64,000 nt of DNA, taken from contig JAHDVF020000992.1 in assembly GCA_022606425.2 (NCBI GenBank), forward strand, positions 124,001 to 188,000, in the 5' to 3' direction. This document shows positions 1-12,900 of this stretch, piece by piece (positions within the stretch are counted from its first letter, which is position 1; each line of letters opens with the position of its first letter). Both the position numbers and the translations under genes were made by a program. The notes beneath the pieces were generated by a model. It was not told the DNA's origin. It made no database searches and saw only the letters and a program-made list of their open reading frames with translations. The stretch comes from Lepidostoma basale. Taxonomy: Eukaryota; Arthropoda; Insecta; Trichoptera; Lepidostomatidae.

Positions 1-57
1 TAATATTTTATGCAATGAATATTTATTTTATTTTATTTGAGTAAATGTTGCGTTTAA

Positions 58-709
58 CTGCCCTACCTTTGGGTTATTTTCCGAGAGACGTGCAAAAAAA
101 AAGCAGGTTTTATATTCTTCTTCTTCCTTCCGTGTCCTGTCAGGTCTCCCCAACGTTGATTATCACCCTTGAGTAGGCCTCCCTGTCCTTGGCAGCTCGG
201 AACAGCTCCCCCACGGTCCTCAGCCCTGTCCACTCTCGGATGTTCCTCAGCCAGGAAACCCGCCTTCTTCCCGGAAACACCTCGTCAACCCTCAATCTTA
301 CCCTCCAAGATTAGATTTAACAGTGCGTACTTTTCGCCTCTCAGAACATGCCCCAAGTAGGACACCTTACGGACTTTGGTGTTGCTCAGCAAGTCTCTGT
401 CAACTCTGGCTCTATGGAGAAAGTTTGTTTTGTTTGAAGGTTTTTTGTTAATGAAATTTAATTGTATATTAATTTTTTTTTTTTAAATTACGAAACGTCA
501 AATACTCGGCCACACACTTCACCTGCCCCTTGTAAAACTATCATATTTATGAAGACTTGTACTCGAGTGTTTTTGGCACACGCGCGTATACCTAACAGTT
601 CGTACATTTTAGGTACATTACTTTTTCTCAAGCGCGTACGTGATACGGGATAGCGCAGAATGGTACAGTCACAGTGAACGTATCACGTATGTTCAAATAC
701 GTAGGGTGG
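58..709. mobile_element. piggyBac-like MITE, copy 1 (interrupted)
   Basis: TTAA flanks (54-57, 710-713) enclose ends CTGCCCTACCTTTGGG and its partner ACGTAGGGTGG. It matches the copy at 13766-14084 but is split by a non-LTR fragment at 113-437. Confidence 0.75.
113..437 (-). mobile_element. Non-LTR retrotransposon 3' end (AAG-tailed family)
   Basis: On the minus strand it reads LGHVLRGEKYALLNLILEGK, then SWLRNIREWTGLRTVGELFR, the C-terminus of a non-LTR ORF2, followed by an (AAG)n tail. GGTTTT at both edges looks like the target duplication inside the piggyBac MITE. The same family recurs at 20315, 41160 and 47345. Confidence 0.7.
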
Positions 710-1039
710 TTAATAAAAAATATCTAATTTATCTTTTAACATTTTCTTGCACTGCTAATCAGTTTACACTATAAATAATTACATTCAACACGCATTATCT
801 CTCTGAAATTGGGTCAGTAATATACAGTGTGTTTCATTAACATAAGAATTGTTACACTTGATAAGTTCTATATCAACCTTTTACTCCGATATATTGATTG
901 TCAACCTTCGTGGCAGAGTGTCAACAACAATGACTGCCACACTGAAGGACTGCCACAGTTAATGTTGTTATTAGAAATTCCATGGTAAAAGTTCATTGTA
1001 AATTATGAAAAAAATATATTTGTAAAAATTATTTTTAAA

Positions 1040-1500
1040 ATGGATATTTAGTTAAAATCCACTGATGTTTTGTGTCTTACCAGTTTGGGCAGCTCGCTGC
1101 CATCTTCTCGGCAGACCAGAAAGCTGCCGAAACCGGTCGATGCCACAAAACATCAGTGTATTTTAACTAAATATACATTTTAAAAAGAAGTGAATGTGGT
1201 GCAAATGAAAGGGTTTTGAACAAAATAATGAAAGGGTCGTTAAGATATTAATGGTGAAGAAGGTATATGTAAACGACGTGAATGGAATTAGAAATAGAGG
1301 AAGGCCGGGGAAAACGTGACACGATCAAATAAATCAAATATTGAATGTCGCCCATGTGAGGAATCAGAGAAATGGCAAGATGTATGAATGTAGAGAAAGC
1401 GAGAGAAGTATGTCAGGACAGAACAGTGTGGCGTTCCATTCTTTCCACCTACCCCTCCGGAAAGACGGCTTGATGGTTAGTTAGTTACATTTTAAAAAGA
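1040..1500. repeat. Fold-back element (GACCGG family) split by RTE
   Basis: Arms carrying TATTTAGTTAAAATCCACTG and the complement flank a core with GCAGCTCGCTGCCATCTT and CCGAAACCGGTC. The right arm is interrupted by the RTE insert at 1189-1486. A partial copy lies at 5190-5250. Confidence 0.6.
1189..1486 (+). mobile_element. RTE-type retrotransposon 3' fragment, (GTTA)n tail
   Basis: 5'-truncated and frameshifted. It holds the conserved RGRP-x-KTW and CMN-EEARE-like end of family A and finishes GGTTAGTTAGTT. A 14-bp target duplication, ACATTTTAAAAAGA (1175-1188 and 1487-1500), proves a single target-primed insertion. Confidence 0.85.
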
Positions 1501-1640
1501 TTTTTTACATTTATTTTTATTTTGACAGTGTGAAAAAAAATCTTACTTTGTCTTTGATCTGGTAGAATTCGTGTGACTATAAAAGTATTGATAGACCAGC
1601 TACCTATCACATGTCATGAGAATCAATAGTTAAAAAGTTA
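1500..1640 (+). mobile_element. tRNA-derived SINE fragment
   Basis: Contains the SINE body (TCTTTGATCTGGTAGAATTC, CTACCTATCACATGTCATGA) but lacks the tRNA-like head. Confidence 0.55.
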
Positions 1641-1654
1641 TATACAGTAATTTG

Positions 1655-1893
1655 GTTCAAATTATTATTATTTTGTTGAATCGCTCTTTACATCATTAAA
1701 GTGCGAGCCAAATCAATGTAAAGGATATAGCTATCATATTAATTCTCATGACATGTGATAGGTAGCTAATCTATCGCCATTTTATTGTCACGTGAATACA
1801 TCAGACCAAAAACAGTGTGACAATCACACTGACATCGCCGGGAATCGAAATGGGACCTTCGGTGTCATAGCTCTTGGCACTCTGCCAAGTAAG
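1655..1893 (-). mobile_element. tRNA-derived SINE copy
   Basis: Minus-strand copy with an (ATA)n tail at 1660-1672, the body GTGACAATAAAATGGCGATA and a B-box region close to GGTTTCGATTCCCGGCG. It converges with the plus-strand fragment just before it. Confidence 0.7.
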
Positions 1894-2650
1894 TCATCAA
1901 ATAACCTTTTGTATACAAACATGTGGAAAGCAACGAGAAACTACCGCATTAAAAAGGCCAAAGTGGCATCCCAATAACCAGTAAATATGTTAATAGACTT
2001 TGCCACAAACCAATCCCTAAGATGGAATCTAAAAGATATTTTTTATTTGTAATGTAGTTAATATATTAACTAAGGCAGATATAGTCAACAAGATGCCAAT
2101 ATTGTTTTGATTTAACGGAAAATAGTCCAGGATTTATGTCAGGGTCATAAATATACCTTGTATCCTGCTAATAGTATCCATATGTTATCGTCCAAATGAT
2201 TCTCCTATTATCAGTATTACTTCTATGTACTATAGATATGAGCTTTGAAATTACATTTATACAATAAGTCTACTTTGGTACATGTAATATAATGAAAAAT
2301 AATGGTATTTCACAAATCAGTGTCATATCTTTATATGTATAATTATTCTGTTCATGTGTATGTCACCAAATTCCTCCTAAACGGCAGGATCAATTTTGAT
2401 GACATTTTTTGTGTACGACTCGTTTGCATTTATCCATTATTATAGACACTTTTCACAGTAAAATAAAATTAACGACAATGTTTTATGAGTATGAACTATG
2501 CTGCGGGTGCTTTTTTGCAAACTCGAAACTTTATGACACGACTATAGAGCCACACACGTATGTTGGCAGTGGCGCAAATGTGAACTAAACGCTCAATGTC
2601 ATTGTGACAGATTTGAGTTTTTGTTTGCATTATAAGCACTATTGTGAAAA
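1894..2650. other. Unassigned AT-rich stretch
   Basis: No exon recognised. The part around 2360-2560 (CTCCTAAACGGCAGGATCAA) resembles a dispersed insect repeat but could not be classified. Confidence 0.3.
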
Positions 2651-2654
2651 AATT

Positions 2655-3135
2655 TTCTTCTTCTTCTTCACTTTTGGTAGACTCAGGAGTCTGTTATTTC
2701 AGGCGGGTCCTCTTGAGACGCTGAACTCCAGCTTTCTCTCCACCGTTTCGGGGGTCTTCCTGGTCAGCGTTGTCCGTTTGGCGTTCCATGGAGAGCTATG
2801 TATGGTATTCTATTTGAGCTCATTCTTTCTACATGTTGATGCCAGTATCGCCGTCTTTGACGTCCCCATCTGACCACATCTTCGACCTCGCAGATTTCTC
2901 GGATTGCTGTATTCCTAACTCGATCACGTAGGGTTTTGCCAGCTATAGCGCGGAGTGTTTTCATCTCGGTTGTCCTGAGCATGCTCTTTGTCTTGACAGT
3001 GTCTGCCCTCGATTCAATGCCATATGTGAGGATTGGTCGCACACAGGTCTTATAAATGCGTACCTTGCTGTCAGTCTTCATGTCCTTGTTTCTCCATATG
3101 ACATCTTTCAGGCAGCCTGCAACCGCTGCAGCCTT
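2655..3135 (-). mobile_element. Non-LTR retrotransposon 3' end (family C)
   Basis: Minus-strand reading: [40 protein letters not shown] and RWGRQRRRYWHQHVERM. This is the region after the reverse transcriptase domain. It ends in (AAG)n. Frameshifted. Confidence 0.75.
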
Positions 3136-3817
3136 ATATAAATATTTTTGTTTTTATAAAATATTTTTTCAATGCCTAAAGTGTCCCGGATAATCGGCTT
3201 CCGGAAACGTTAAGAATAATAATGTTTTAGACCCAAGGAGATGATCCCACAAAGTTCTATAAAACACTTCAGGCCTGTATTATAATAATGATATTGTATA
3301 GTTTCTTCACATAGGAACTTCCCCGGTGAAACCACGGTTATCTTGCTTTATTTTTTAGGTTGGCAACATTATCCACTATCTATGCGCGCGTTACGAATTC
3401 TAAATACATACACTTCAAAGATAACAGATTATACGTTTCTTACACCTGTCTTGTGAAATATATTGTATTATGACTATAGACATTTGTAAATTTATTTTAA
3501 ATACTCAGTTTATACTAAAGCTACGTCTGATATTAAATAGTCACGTTAAAAAATAATAATGAATTACTTCGGCATGTTTTCTAAAACAGGTTAAATTTTT
3601 AATTTGTTTCTTTGATAAACTTTATGGGTTTGGTGTGATACCATTGTTTCGAAAGGTGTTTTCATATTCCATGTAATTGTTGCGATTCGTTTTAGTTCAC
3701 ATTTAGCTGCATTAGCATTGCGAATTGTTTTGAGTAAAATTTAAGTGCGTTTAGTTTTTCAGTGAACTCGTCAATGTAAAGACCTTAGTACATTTGTGTT
3801 TTTTATTTTGTTTTTAG
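3136..3817. other. Intergenic or intron sequence
   Basis: AT-rich. No feature recognised before the first visible pseudokinase exon. Confidence 0.3.
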
Positions 3818-3918
3818 ATGATACAAATGAATTTCGGAAGCAGTTCGTTAAGGACAAGACGAATAAGTACCTTTCGTATGCAGAAAAGATCTACGCAAAC
3901 TATTTAAGTATCAGCGAG
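3818..3918 (+). CDS. RPS6KC1: Pseudokinase exon a: end of MIT domain
   Basis: The acceptor TTTTTAG ends at 3817 and the donor is GAG|gtaaag. The exon starts with two bases of a split codon, then 33 codons ending in phase 0. The product is a charged amphipathic helix containing [15 protein letters not shown], typical of the last MIT helix, which binds ESCRT-III tails. The ATG-led frame closes early, so it is not used. Confidence 0.75.
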
Positions 3919-6900
3919 GTAAAGTATAAAATTCTTTTTATTTTATGATAATGCGATCACAATTTTTTTCTCAAAAAACAATTTAATTTTTTTAATTTTT
4001 CATGTCTTATAAATTCTCTAGTTTACATCATTCTCCCGGTGATGTAGGTATAAAACCTTCGAAACATGTTGAGAAAAATATAATCAAATATTTATGGGAA
4101 TGACATGTTTTGCCTTTCTAAGGCGTTATTAAATGTAAATTATTAAGATCATTTGATAATGCCTTAAAAAGGCCAAACATGTCACTCCCATAAACTATAA
4201 TAAAACTTCTAGAAAACAGAATCCAATCAATGAAAGCGAAAATGGCCGTTCACAATGGAGTTCTGGTCCCAACCCTTTTGTATGGAAGCGAAGCATGGAA
4301 ATGGCAGAAGAAAGATGAGAGCAGAATAAATACGGTAGAGATGAAGTCCCTAAGACGTATGTGTAGTAGAATGATGTACGACAGAATCTGAATTGCTGAT
4401 ATTAGAAAGGAATGTAGAGCGAAAGAAGGTATTATGAACAAAATTATGAAATGATCGCTGCGTTAGTTCAGACATATGGAGCCCATGGGTGGAGAAAGAA
4501 TGGTTAAAAAAGTATACGTTAACGATGTGAATGGAGTACGGAGTCGAGGTAGACCAAGGAAAACATGGCATAACCAAATTAATCAAATTTTAAAGGTTGG
4601 TCATGTCAGAAGCCGGAAGAATCGACGTGCATCTATGACTCGATGTATGAATTTAGAGGAAGCTAGAGAGGTATGTCAGGATAGAGTAGTGTGGCGGTCC
4701 ATTCTCTGCCTACCCTTGCGGCGAAACGGTGTGATGTTTTTTTTTGTTTGTTTCTAGAAAACAGGTGTTTTCATTCATATTTATTATTTAATATAAGCTT
4801 TACATCATTGTACAAGAAACAATAAATTTTTGTTTGTATTTCTCAGCAATGTTTTAAAATAACCATATTGTGGTTATAATCAAGAAATCGATATAAACTA
4901 TTATATGTATATTTAGTTACATTCCTTGTATGCGAAAGAAGTGGCTTTATCCACAGGAAACCACATAACCATAACTGGGTGCGATACATTGTGGTTTTTT
5001 AAAACAATCCAAATTATTAAAAGCAATATTTTCAATATTACAAAAGTTATCATCTTTTATTTTTAAATATTGTATTAAGGGGTTAGGGGCAGTCAGAGGT
5101 ATGAAAAAAACAAGTATTTTATTATAAATAAATATTGTCAGTAATTTAATTTATGTTATAAAACTAACAATATAAAATTATAGCTGAAAGAGAAACCGGT
5201 CGAAGATACAAAACATCATTGGATTTTAACTAAATATACATTTTAAAAAGATTTATTACAATTTTTTTTATTTACATTGAGCTTCTACCATGAATTTTAA
5301 AATAACAACATTAATTTTTTATTCAAATGTATCCACAACACAATGTGATATAAATATGGGGGAATTTTTTTTTTAACCCTTACCACTCCATTATTTTTTG
5401 ATATTGTTTGTCAGCTAACTCTAATTTAAATAATGTCAAAATATTTTTATTGATAGGTAGTTACAAAAAAAATCGTTAAAAAATTCTTTCTAATGATATA
5501 TTCTTCAAATAAAAACAATTTACAAAAAACATTATGGACTACTTATAGTTTTGCATAGTATGGTACTTTTTAAAACAATCTCCAGGATAGAGACAAGGTT
5601 TCCTGGAACAGGTCTCACAAAACCACACTGTTTCCCGTCTTCCCTCTGGAATCGTTCTGTTACTGCACATAGAACAGTCTTAAGAACCTTTGTCCAGTTT
5701 CGCAATGAAGTGGGGCTTGTACTCTAAATGATCCTCTTCATGACGTATCTTGCGAAGTTCCGCCATTTTAGGTTATGTGAATTTGCAAGGATTATTTTAT
5801 AGTAAAATAAACATGGAACACGGTCAAAATCTTATTGAAATTAAATGTTTTTTTAGCGAATAATCACAATAAACAATGACACGTGTCAATTTTTGCGCTA
5901 AAATACACCGCGCGCACAAGTCTAATCTTGTCGGCCGCCAGCCGACAACTGAGTTGTAGCGTACACATAGCGATGTCGGCTGGCATTCGACAAAGGAGTG
6001 GTAAGGGTTTATGTTAAATAATTTGTTATAAATTTTGAATGTCTCATTACAGTTGCCACTTGAATCAATGGACGAATCAGACCTCTGCCTGCCCAGGGAG
6101 AAACAGCGGACTACAGTAAGACACTGTGACGCTAGTTCCATGTGCCGCCCTTATGAAGATCTCAGTAAATATCGAGTCCTGGGCATTATAGGAGGGCAGG
6201 TTATGTTGGTGCTGTGTTCTGAGACTCAGCAATGTTACGCTATGAAGGTAAAATATTTTTAAAATGTGTCATACGCTTCTTCTTTTAATAGACCTGATGA
6301 TCTGTGACAAAAATCACGTCTCGTCGGATAATGAGGTCCAGCTATCCCTCTATCTCTTAGGCGGTCTTCCAGGTGATTTCATAAGCGGCTGTATATGCAA
6401 GTCTGTCACCATCCATTCGGGCTACATGGTCCCTCCAGTATATTCTTCTGGATCTACTCCACTGAACGATATCCTCTGTTTCGCAAGTTTTTCTTATGTC
6501 TGCGTTGCGGACACGATCTCGGAGAGTTTTTCCAGTAATTGATCTTAGGACCTTCGTCTCCGATGTTCTTAGTAGACCCTTGGTTCGCACAATGTATGCC
6601 CGCGTGTCTACAACGTACGTCATGATAGGTCGCAGGCATGTCTTATAAATTCCAATCTTGCTGTCGATATGCATGTGCTTGTTCTTCAAGACCAGATTCT
6701 TCAGACATCCTGAAACGGTCGAGGCTTTACTGACTTGTTCACATACTTCAGTATAAAGGTCATCACTGCACTTATTTATTGCCAAATGGTTTTGTTTTAT
6801 TTTTAACAATGATCTATCAATTTTAGATAAACTTAAAGCGTTAACTTCATAATGATTAATTTTTTATGAATTAAAACACATTTTTCCACTTCAAAAGTGG

Positions 6901-9900
6901 AAAAAACAGTGTTTTAATTCATAAAAAGTTATCTATCATGCATAATATTATTCTGTATTTGTTTGATTTATGTTAGCTGAATTAAAACTGTAAAGAAGCT
7001 TCAGAAGAAATCATGACAGTCTGCAACATGATGAATGATGAAAATCTGGAGCAAGTAGAAGAGTTTGTATATTTGGAGTATGATAACAAAAGTGGAGAGG
7101 GATATTGAAAGAAAGGTTGGGGCAGGGATCTCTTAGACGAATGTATGGAAAATCTGAATCTGAAAATATAAAAAGTGAATTCGGTGCAAATGATAGAGTT
7201 ATGAACAAAATAATGAAAGGATCATTTAGATGGCTTAGACGCATGGAAAGAATGGTAAAAAAGTTTATGTTAACGATGTTAATGGAACTAGAAATAGAGG
7301 AAGACGAAAAAATGTGACACGATCAAATAAATCAAATATTGAATGTTGACGTGAGGAGTCGGAGAAATCGATGCGCGTGCATGACACAATGTTTGAATGT
7401 TGAGGAAGCTAGAGAAATATGTCAGGAAATAAAAGTGAGGCAGTCCTTCTTCTGTCTACCCCTTCAGGGAGACGGCGTGATAGTTAGTTAGTTAGTTAGA
7501 GAAGCATATAGTTTTATCCTTTTTAAACCTGATCTCACATTTTTTATCCAAAAAATGTGAGATCTTAAAATATATTATAGTGGACTAGGGGAAAATGGTA
7601 AACACTTAAAATGTATTATTAGTGGACTAGGGGAGTGAGTGAACATTTAACGGCCATGGGAATGATCCAAAAGCAAGGCAATTGTTTGCCACATGACCTG
7701 AAGCCAAGAAACGTTGATAGGCGATTTTTGACATACAAATTGCTGCTTGCAAGGCAGAACAGAAAGTCGTTTCTCTATCGTATTATTACGGGAGATGAGA
7801 AATGGATATGTTACGATAATCCTTACCCCAAGAAATACCGTGCTAGACGTGGCACACCCGTCCCATGGACGTCAACAGCAATGCCGAAACAGAATAGCTG
7901 TCAAAGTAATGCTCTGCATATGGTGGGATCAGAGGGGTGTGGTACATTATGAACTCCTCGAATCGGGTGAAACGGTCTTGGTCGACGACAACTAATGCGA
8001 TTAAAACAGGCACTAGCTAAAAAACTACCTTAATGGGGCAACAGGCAAAGCAAACTGATTCTTCAACAGAACAACGCTCGACCTCACATCGCAATCGCTT
8101 TCAAAAACTACGTACAGAATGTGGATTGGGAGATTATACCGCACCCGCCTTATTCACCAGACGTGGCACCATCAGACTATCACTTGTTCAGATTCATGAC
8201 GCATGCCTTAGAAGAGCAGCACTTCCATTCATACCCAGATATCAACTATTGGGTCGATGCCTGGATTACCTCAAAAGACAAGACGTTTTTTCAACGATGG
8301 ATTCATCTATTGCCAGAAAATTGGGAAAAGTAGTGGCCAACGATGGACAATATTTTGATTGATGTGTTTTTTTTATTTTACCTTTCAAATAAATGCGTAT
8401 TTTATACAAAAAAACAGTTTGAACTTTCCGAAACACCCAATATATAATTTGGCATGAATTGTTTTGCAAATACCTGTACTTATCACTATTTATCGTGTAC
8501 TGTGTAATGTACTTGAAATAAACAAACGGTGACACAGAGATATGTATGTGATAAAGAATTAATGTAGTGACTAACACTTTTCATAAATATAACACATTGT
8601 TATTTTATTGCATTCAACTGACTATAAAAACTTTCATTTTTTATTGCTAATCTAACTATTGATTTTTTTTACAATCAAATGCATTTAAAAATACCTATTC
8701 TCGAGGGAAAGAATAGACATATTAAATTTTATTTATTGTTTCTTGAACAATGATTTAAAAAAAACTCCATATGTCTTCTGAACGTACTTTCACGAATATG
8801 AAAGAGGTCGATCTCCGAAGCGATCATGTTCAGCAGTTTGATTGCTCTCCCCACCGGCATCACCAGAGGCAGGTTGGTTTTGTTGTTTGTAATGTCTTTT
8901 GAGTTAATAAACTGATTTGATTTGATATCTAAACTAACTAACTAGCTAACCATCACATGATCTATCCCAACCATTTAGGCAGAAAGAATGGACCGTCACA
9001 CTGATCTTTACTGACATATATCTCTTGCTTTCTCAACATTTAATATTTGATTAATTTGATCGTGACACGTTTTTTTTTTTTTTACGTATACAGCAGGTAA
9101 CCTGAACCCAATTACTGTAAACAATTTGTTTTTAAGCTGATATATTGATTCTCGTGACATGTGATAGGTAGCTAATCCATCGCCATTTTATTGTCACGAG
9201 AATTCTCCACCAGGCCATAGACAGTGTGACAATCACACTGCCATCGCCGGGAATCGTACCCGGAACCTTGGGTATGGCACAGTCAGAACTCTTATCACTG
9301 TGCCACGAAGGTCATTTTCCTTGGTCTTCCTCTACATTATGTTATGTTTATATTGTTGGCATATAATTTTTTTGTCATTCTTTCTTTCCATGTGTCCAAA
9401 GCGTCTTAATCAACCTTTCATAATTTTGTTCTTACATTTTCATTTGCACTGCATTCACTTCTTATATTCGTATTTGACGCTCAATTGGTTATTTAATTAA
9501 TTGATTACTTATTATACATTAGATGCTTTTAAAATTCATAGACAGTTAGACAGTGAGTTTTTTTTTTTAGAAACACTTTATTTCGTCCTACCTCAAATAA
9601 CTTATTTTTGATTTATATAATATCATTTAGTATCCCCTAACTTTGTAATCATTGTCATAAAATGTCTTAACGAATTCCAAGAAACACTTTTCAGTATTTC
9701 TGGACCTACCCAAATAATTCTTTCTTAAAAATGTATAAAGTCACATCAATTTTCGCTAATTACTATATTCTGCTCCATTCACTAGTGTATATAAACAGCA
9801 ACGAGTTGAAGTTTCATCACATCTGATAATGTCTTAGAAGGGCGAAACATATCATTCCCATAAAATATAATAAAACTTTTAGAAAACTGACGTTTTCATT

Positions 9901-12900
9901 CGTATTAATTATTTAATATGGAGTTTTACGTCATTGTTCAAGAAACAATAAACACATAGACAGTTAGTTTTAAACAACATAAAATATTTAACAAAGTATA
10001 GGTTTTCACCACTTAGAATTGAAATTGAATATTAAATTATTTAAAAATGTATTTTTTGTTTTTAAAATGAACCTAAGTCATTCCCAGAATACCCCAACCC
10101 TTCAAACACTGATTAATTATGAATCCTCATTTTCAATGTCATATTTGCATTTATCTATAGATTTCTTTTTATTTCAGGTTATCCAGAAGACTTGCAATCA
10201 AGTCCCTGATGAGGATTTTTTCATGAGACCAAACATCGACAACAAGTTACCCATAATGCCGGTAGACATTCCCTACATGGTCAAATTAATAGCCTACATC
10301 GAGACTCCGAATCTATTATTTCTAGTCCTGCAATACGCATCGGGAGGAAAATTATTTGATTATATTAAAAACTACGTTAAAACTGTCCCGGACACTCCCG
10401 TGAGGGAAGTGAATCTAGAAAATGTATTTTTTGATCCTGAGAGCGTTGCTAAAAATACAAGAAAAGCATCAAAAGATCATGCTAAGAATTTTAGCAACGA
10501 TGGAATTGAAGAAAACAATTTTAATAGTGATTTAGTTCATAGTGAATCAGTTAAAGAGTGTAAAAGTGATACAAGTGCGGAAAACTATAAAAATAATCTA
10601 GATTTATCTGTTACGGATATCGTGATAAACTCCCAAAGACTGCTGTTGAACGTGGACGATGCGTTGAGTGGTAGATATAAGAAGGAAGAGGAGGATAAGG
10701 CTTCGGACGGTATCGTTAGTAAAGTTTGTGATAGCAAGAGTGTGGCGCAGAAGGATAAATTAAGTTTAATGGTGTCCGAAGTGGAGAAGACTTTCGATGG
10801 GCTGCACGAAAAGTTGGAGCAGATAATAATGGGAGAAGATGGCAGTAAATTCAATGTGAGTGGATAATTTTTCAATATTTAAATTCTTTACCAATTCAAG
10901 AAAACTACATGGAAACTACAAAACTACCTGTTAGTGGCGATGAGGTTCGCAACCCATCACACCGCGTCTCCCGCGGGGGCGAAAAGAGAAGGATGGAGTG
11001 CCGCATCGCGTTCATGATACGATGTATGAATGTTGAGGAAGCGTGAGTAGTATCAGGAAAGAACAGTGTGGCAGTCCATTCTTTCTGCTTACCCTTTCGG
11101 AGAGACGGTGTGATGGTTAGTTAGTTAGTTAGAATAACAATGTTTTTAACAGTTCAATCCTTAGCACTCGAGTGTCGCCATAGATGTGGCATGCATGGTT
11201 TGCCGTATCACTCGAGTACCGCCGCTATGGCGGTAAGAAAATAATGTCTTATTCCTCAATATTTTTAATAAATTGTTTTTTTTTTTTTTTTACTTTTAAG
11301 TACAATTAAATAGTAATAAGTTACGGAATTTTTTTTATATATTTTTTTTAACTAACACCAAGATTTAAATCAATGATATTAGAATTTATTTTACAATCTT
11401 CAATATGAGCAGAAAATAGCTCATTATTATGAAGAAGGAATCCGGTTGTGTCCAGGCTCGAACCCAAGTCCCCTTGATCAGAAGCCAAGCGTTCTATCCC
11501 CTATACCACCACCCGATTATTTATTTATTTGATCGAGAAACGAGTGATAAGTAATTAAAATCCGATATATCGTTTTAGTAATTTATTTATTTAGTAATGT
11601 TTTTGCAAAACGTTCACCACAAGGGTTCCAAAACTCGTTCATAGATGGCGCCAGCGTATGTTACAATGCGTTAACGAAGTGCATCGCCAAATACATATAA
11701 GCTAAAATTAATATGTATTTTTGGAGTTGAGTTATGTTTACGAGTAAAATGAAATTGAAACGTCATCTCACTGGCACAGTAATGACAAACAGAAAAAATT
11801 GCCGTCTATGATAAAATAAACTAAATTGCATTCAAAAAGGATAATATTTTAGTACTCACATGGAAGGATAAAAGGGTGGTTACTTTTTTAACTTCATGTG
11901 ATACAGTAGGGCTTAGGACAGTCCAGAAAACACTGCGTGGAGGTTCTACGATAAATATCAAAAAGCCACTGGTTGCAATAAACTATACAAATAATATGGG
12001 TGGAGTTGATCGGACAGATCACTTTGCATTGACTTATTGTTTTATACGTATGTCTTATTGTTTTATACGTAGGGAATGGAGGTGTGTCATAAACTCTTAC
12101 ATACTTTATAAAATTTTATAAAGTTTATTCTTGAATATTTTTAACGCATTATACTATTTTTATTCGAAATCTGAAAAATAGCCACATTAACATTTTGTAT
12201 TCTGTGTACATATACCTAATATTTTTTTTTATCATGCGCCATTTTGGTAAATTGTTAAATTTGCTTTTCCCTTTTTGCTTGGCAAAATAGTGAAATCCCA
12301 TAATGATTTTTTTATGATCAGTAAAATTAAAATATGTTGATAAGAAATTTCTGATGACGAAGGTATTTGTAATACTCTAATCGTGTTGTGTGTTCATGCT
12401 TCATATACTAAAATACACCTCGATTTAGATTAACGAAGTTTTATTGTTCGTAAACACACAAAAATGATGATTGATTTGTTATGGGTATATATTATTTTCC
12501 TTCAAGCAGGTGTTGTCAAACAGAAGCGTGCTGCCGCCCAAGTCGCTGTCCAACTGGGCTGCTGAACTCCTGATTGCAATAGACCATCTACACCAATGCG
12601 GTGTTATTTGCAGGTAAAATTTTTCTTTTCTGAGGTTAAAATGAATTAAACAAATACATTTGAAGTCAAGTGAATTATGCCATCCAACAACATGTCATTT
12701 AACGAAGAGATCTATTAATGGTTTCAATTTTTGCTTGAATACACGTACAGTAATTTCATGACCATCTACTGACAAAGGACAGCTGTCATTTAAGCCGATT
12801 TTAGCGCCATCTCTAGGTGACTTACATTACTCAAAATTGTGACACTGACAATTTTAAAAAAATTCAACCAAATATAGATTGTAAAGTCCTGGCTTCAAAA

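Noticed and set aside
3818..3905. ATG-initiated reading [10 protein letters not shown] as the start of the kinase gene
   Set aside because: It ends at TAA before the donor; the MIT frame is open through both splice borders.
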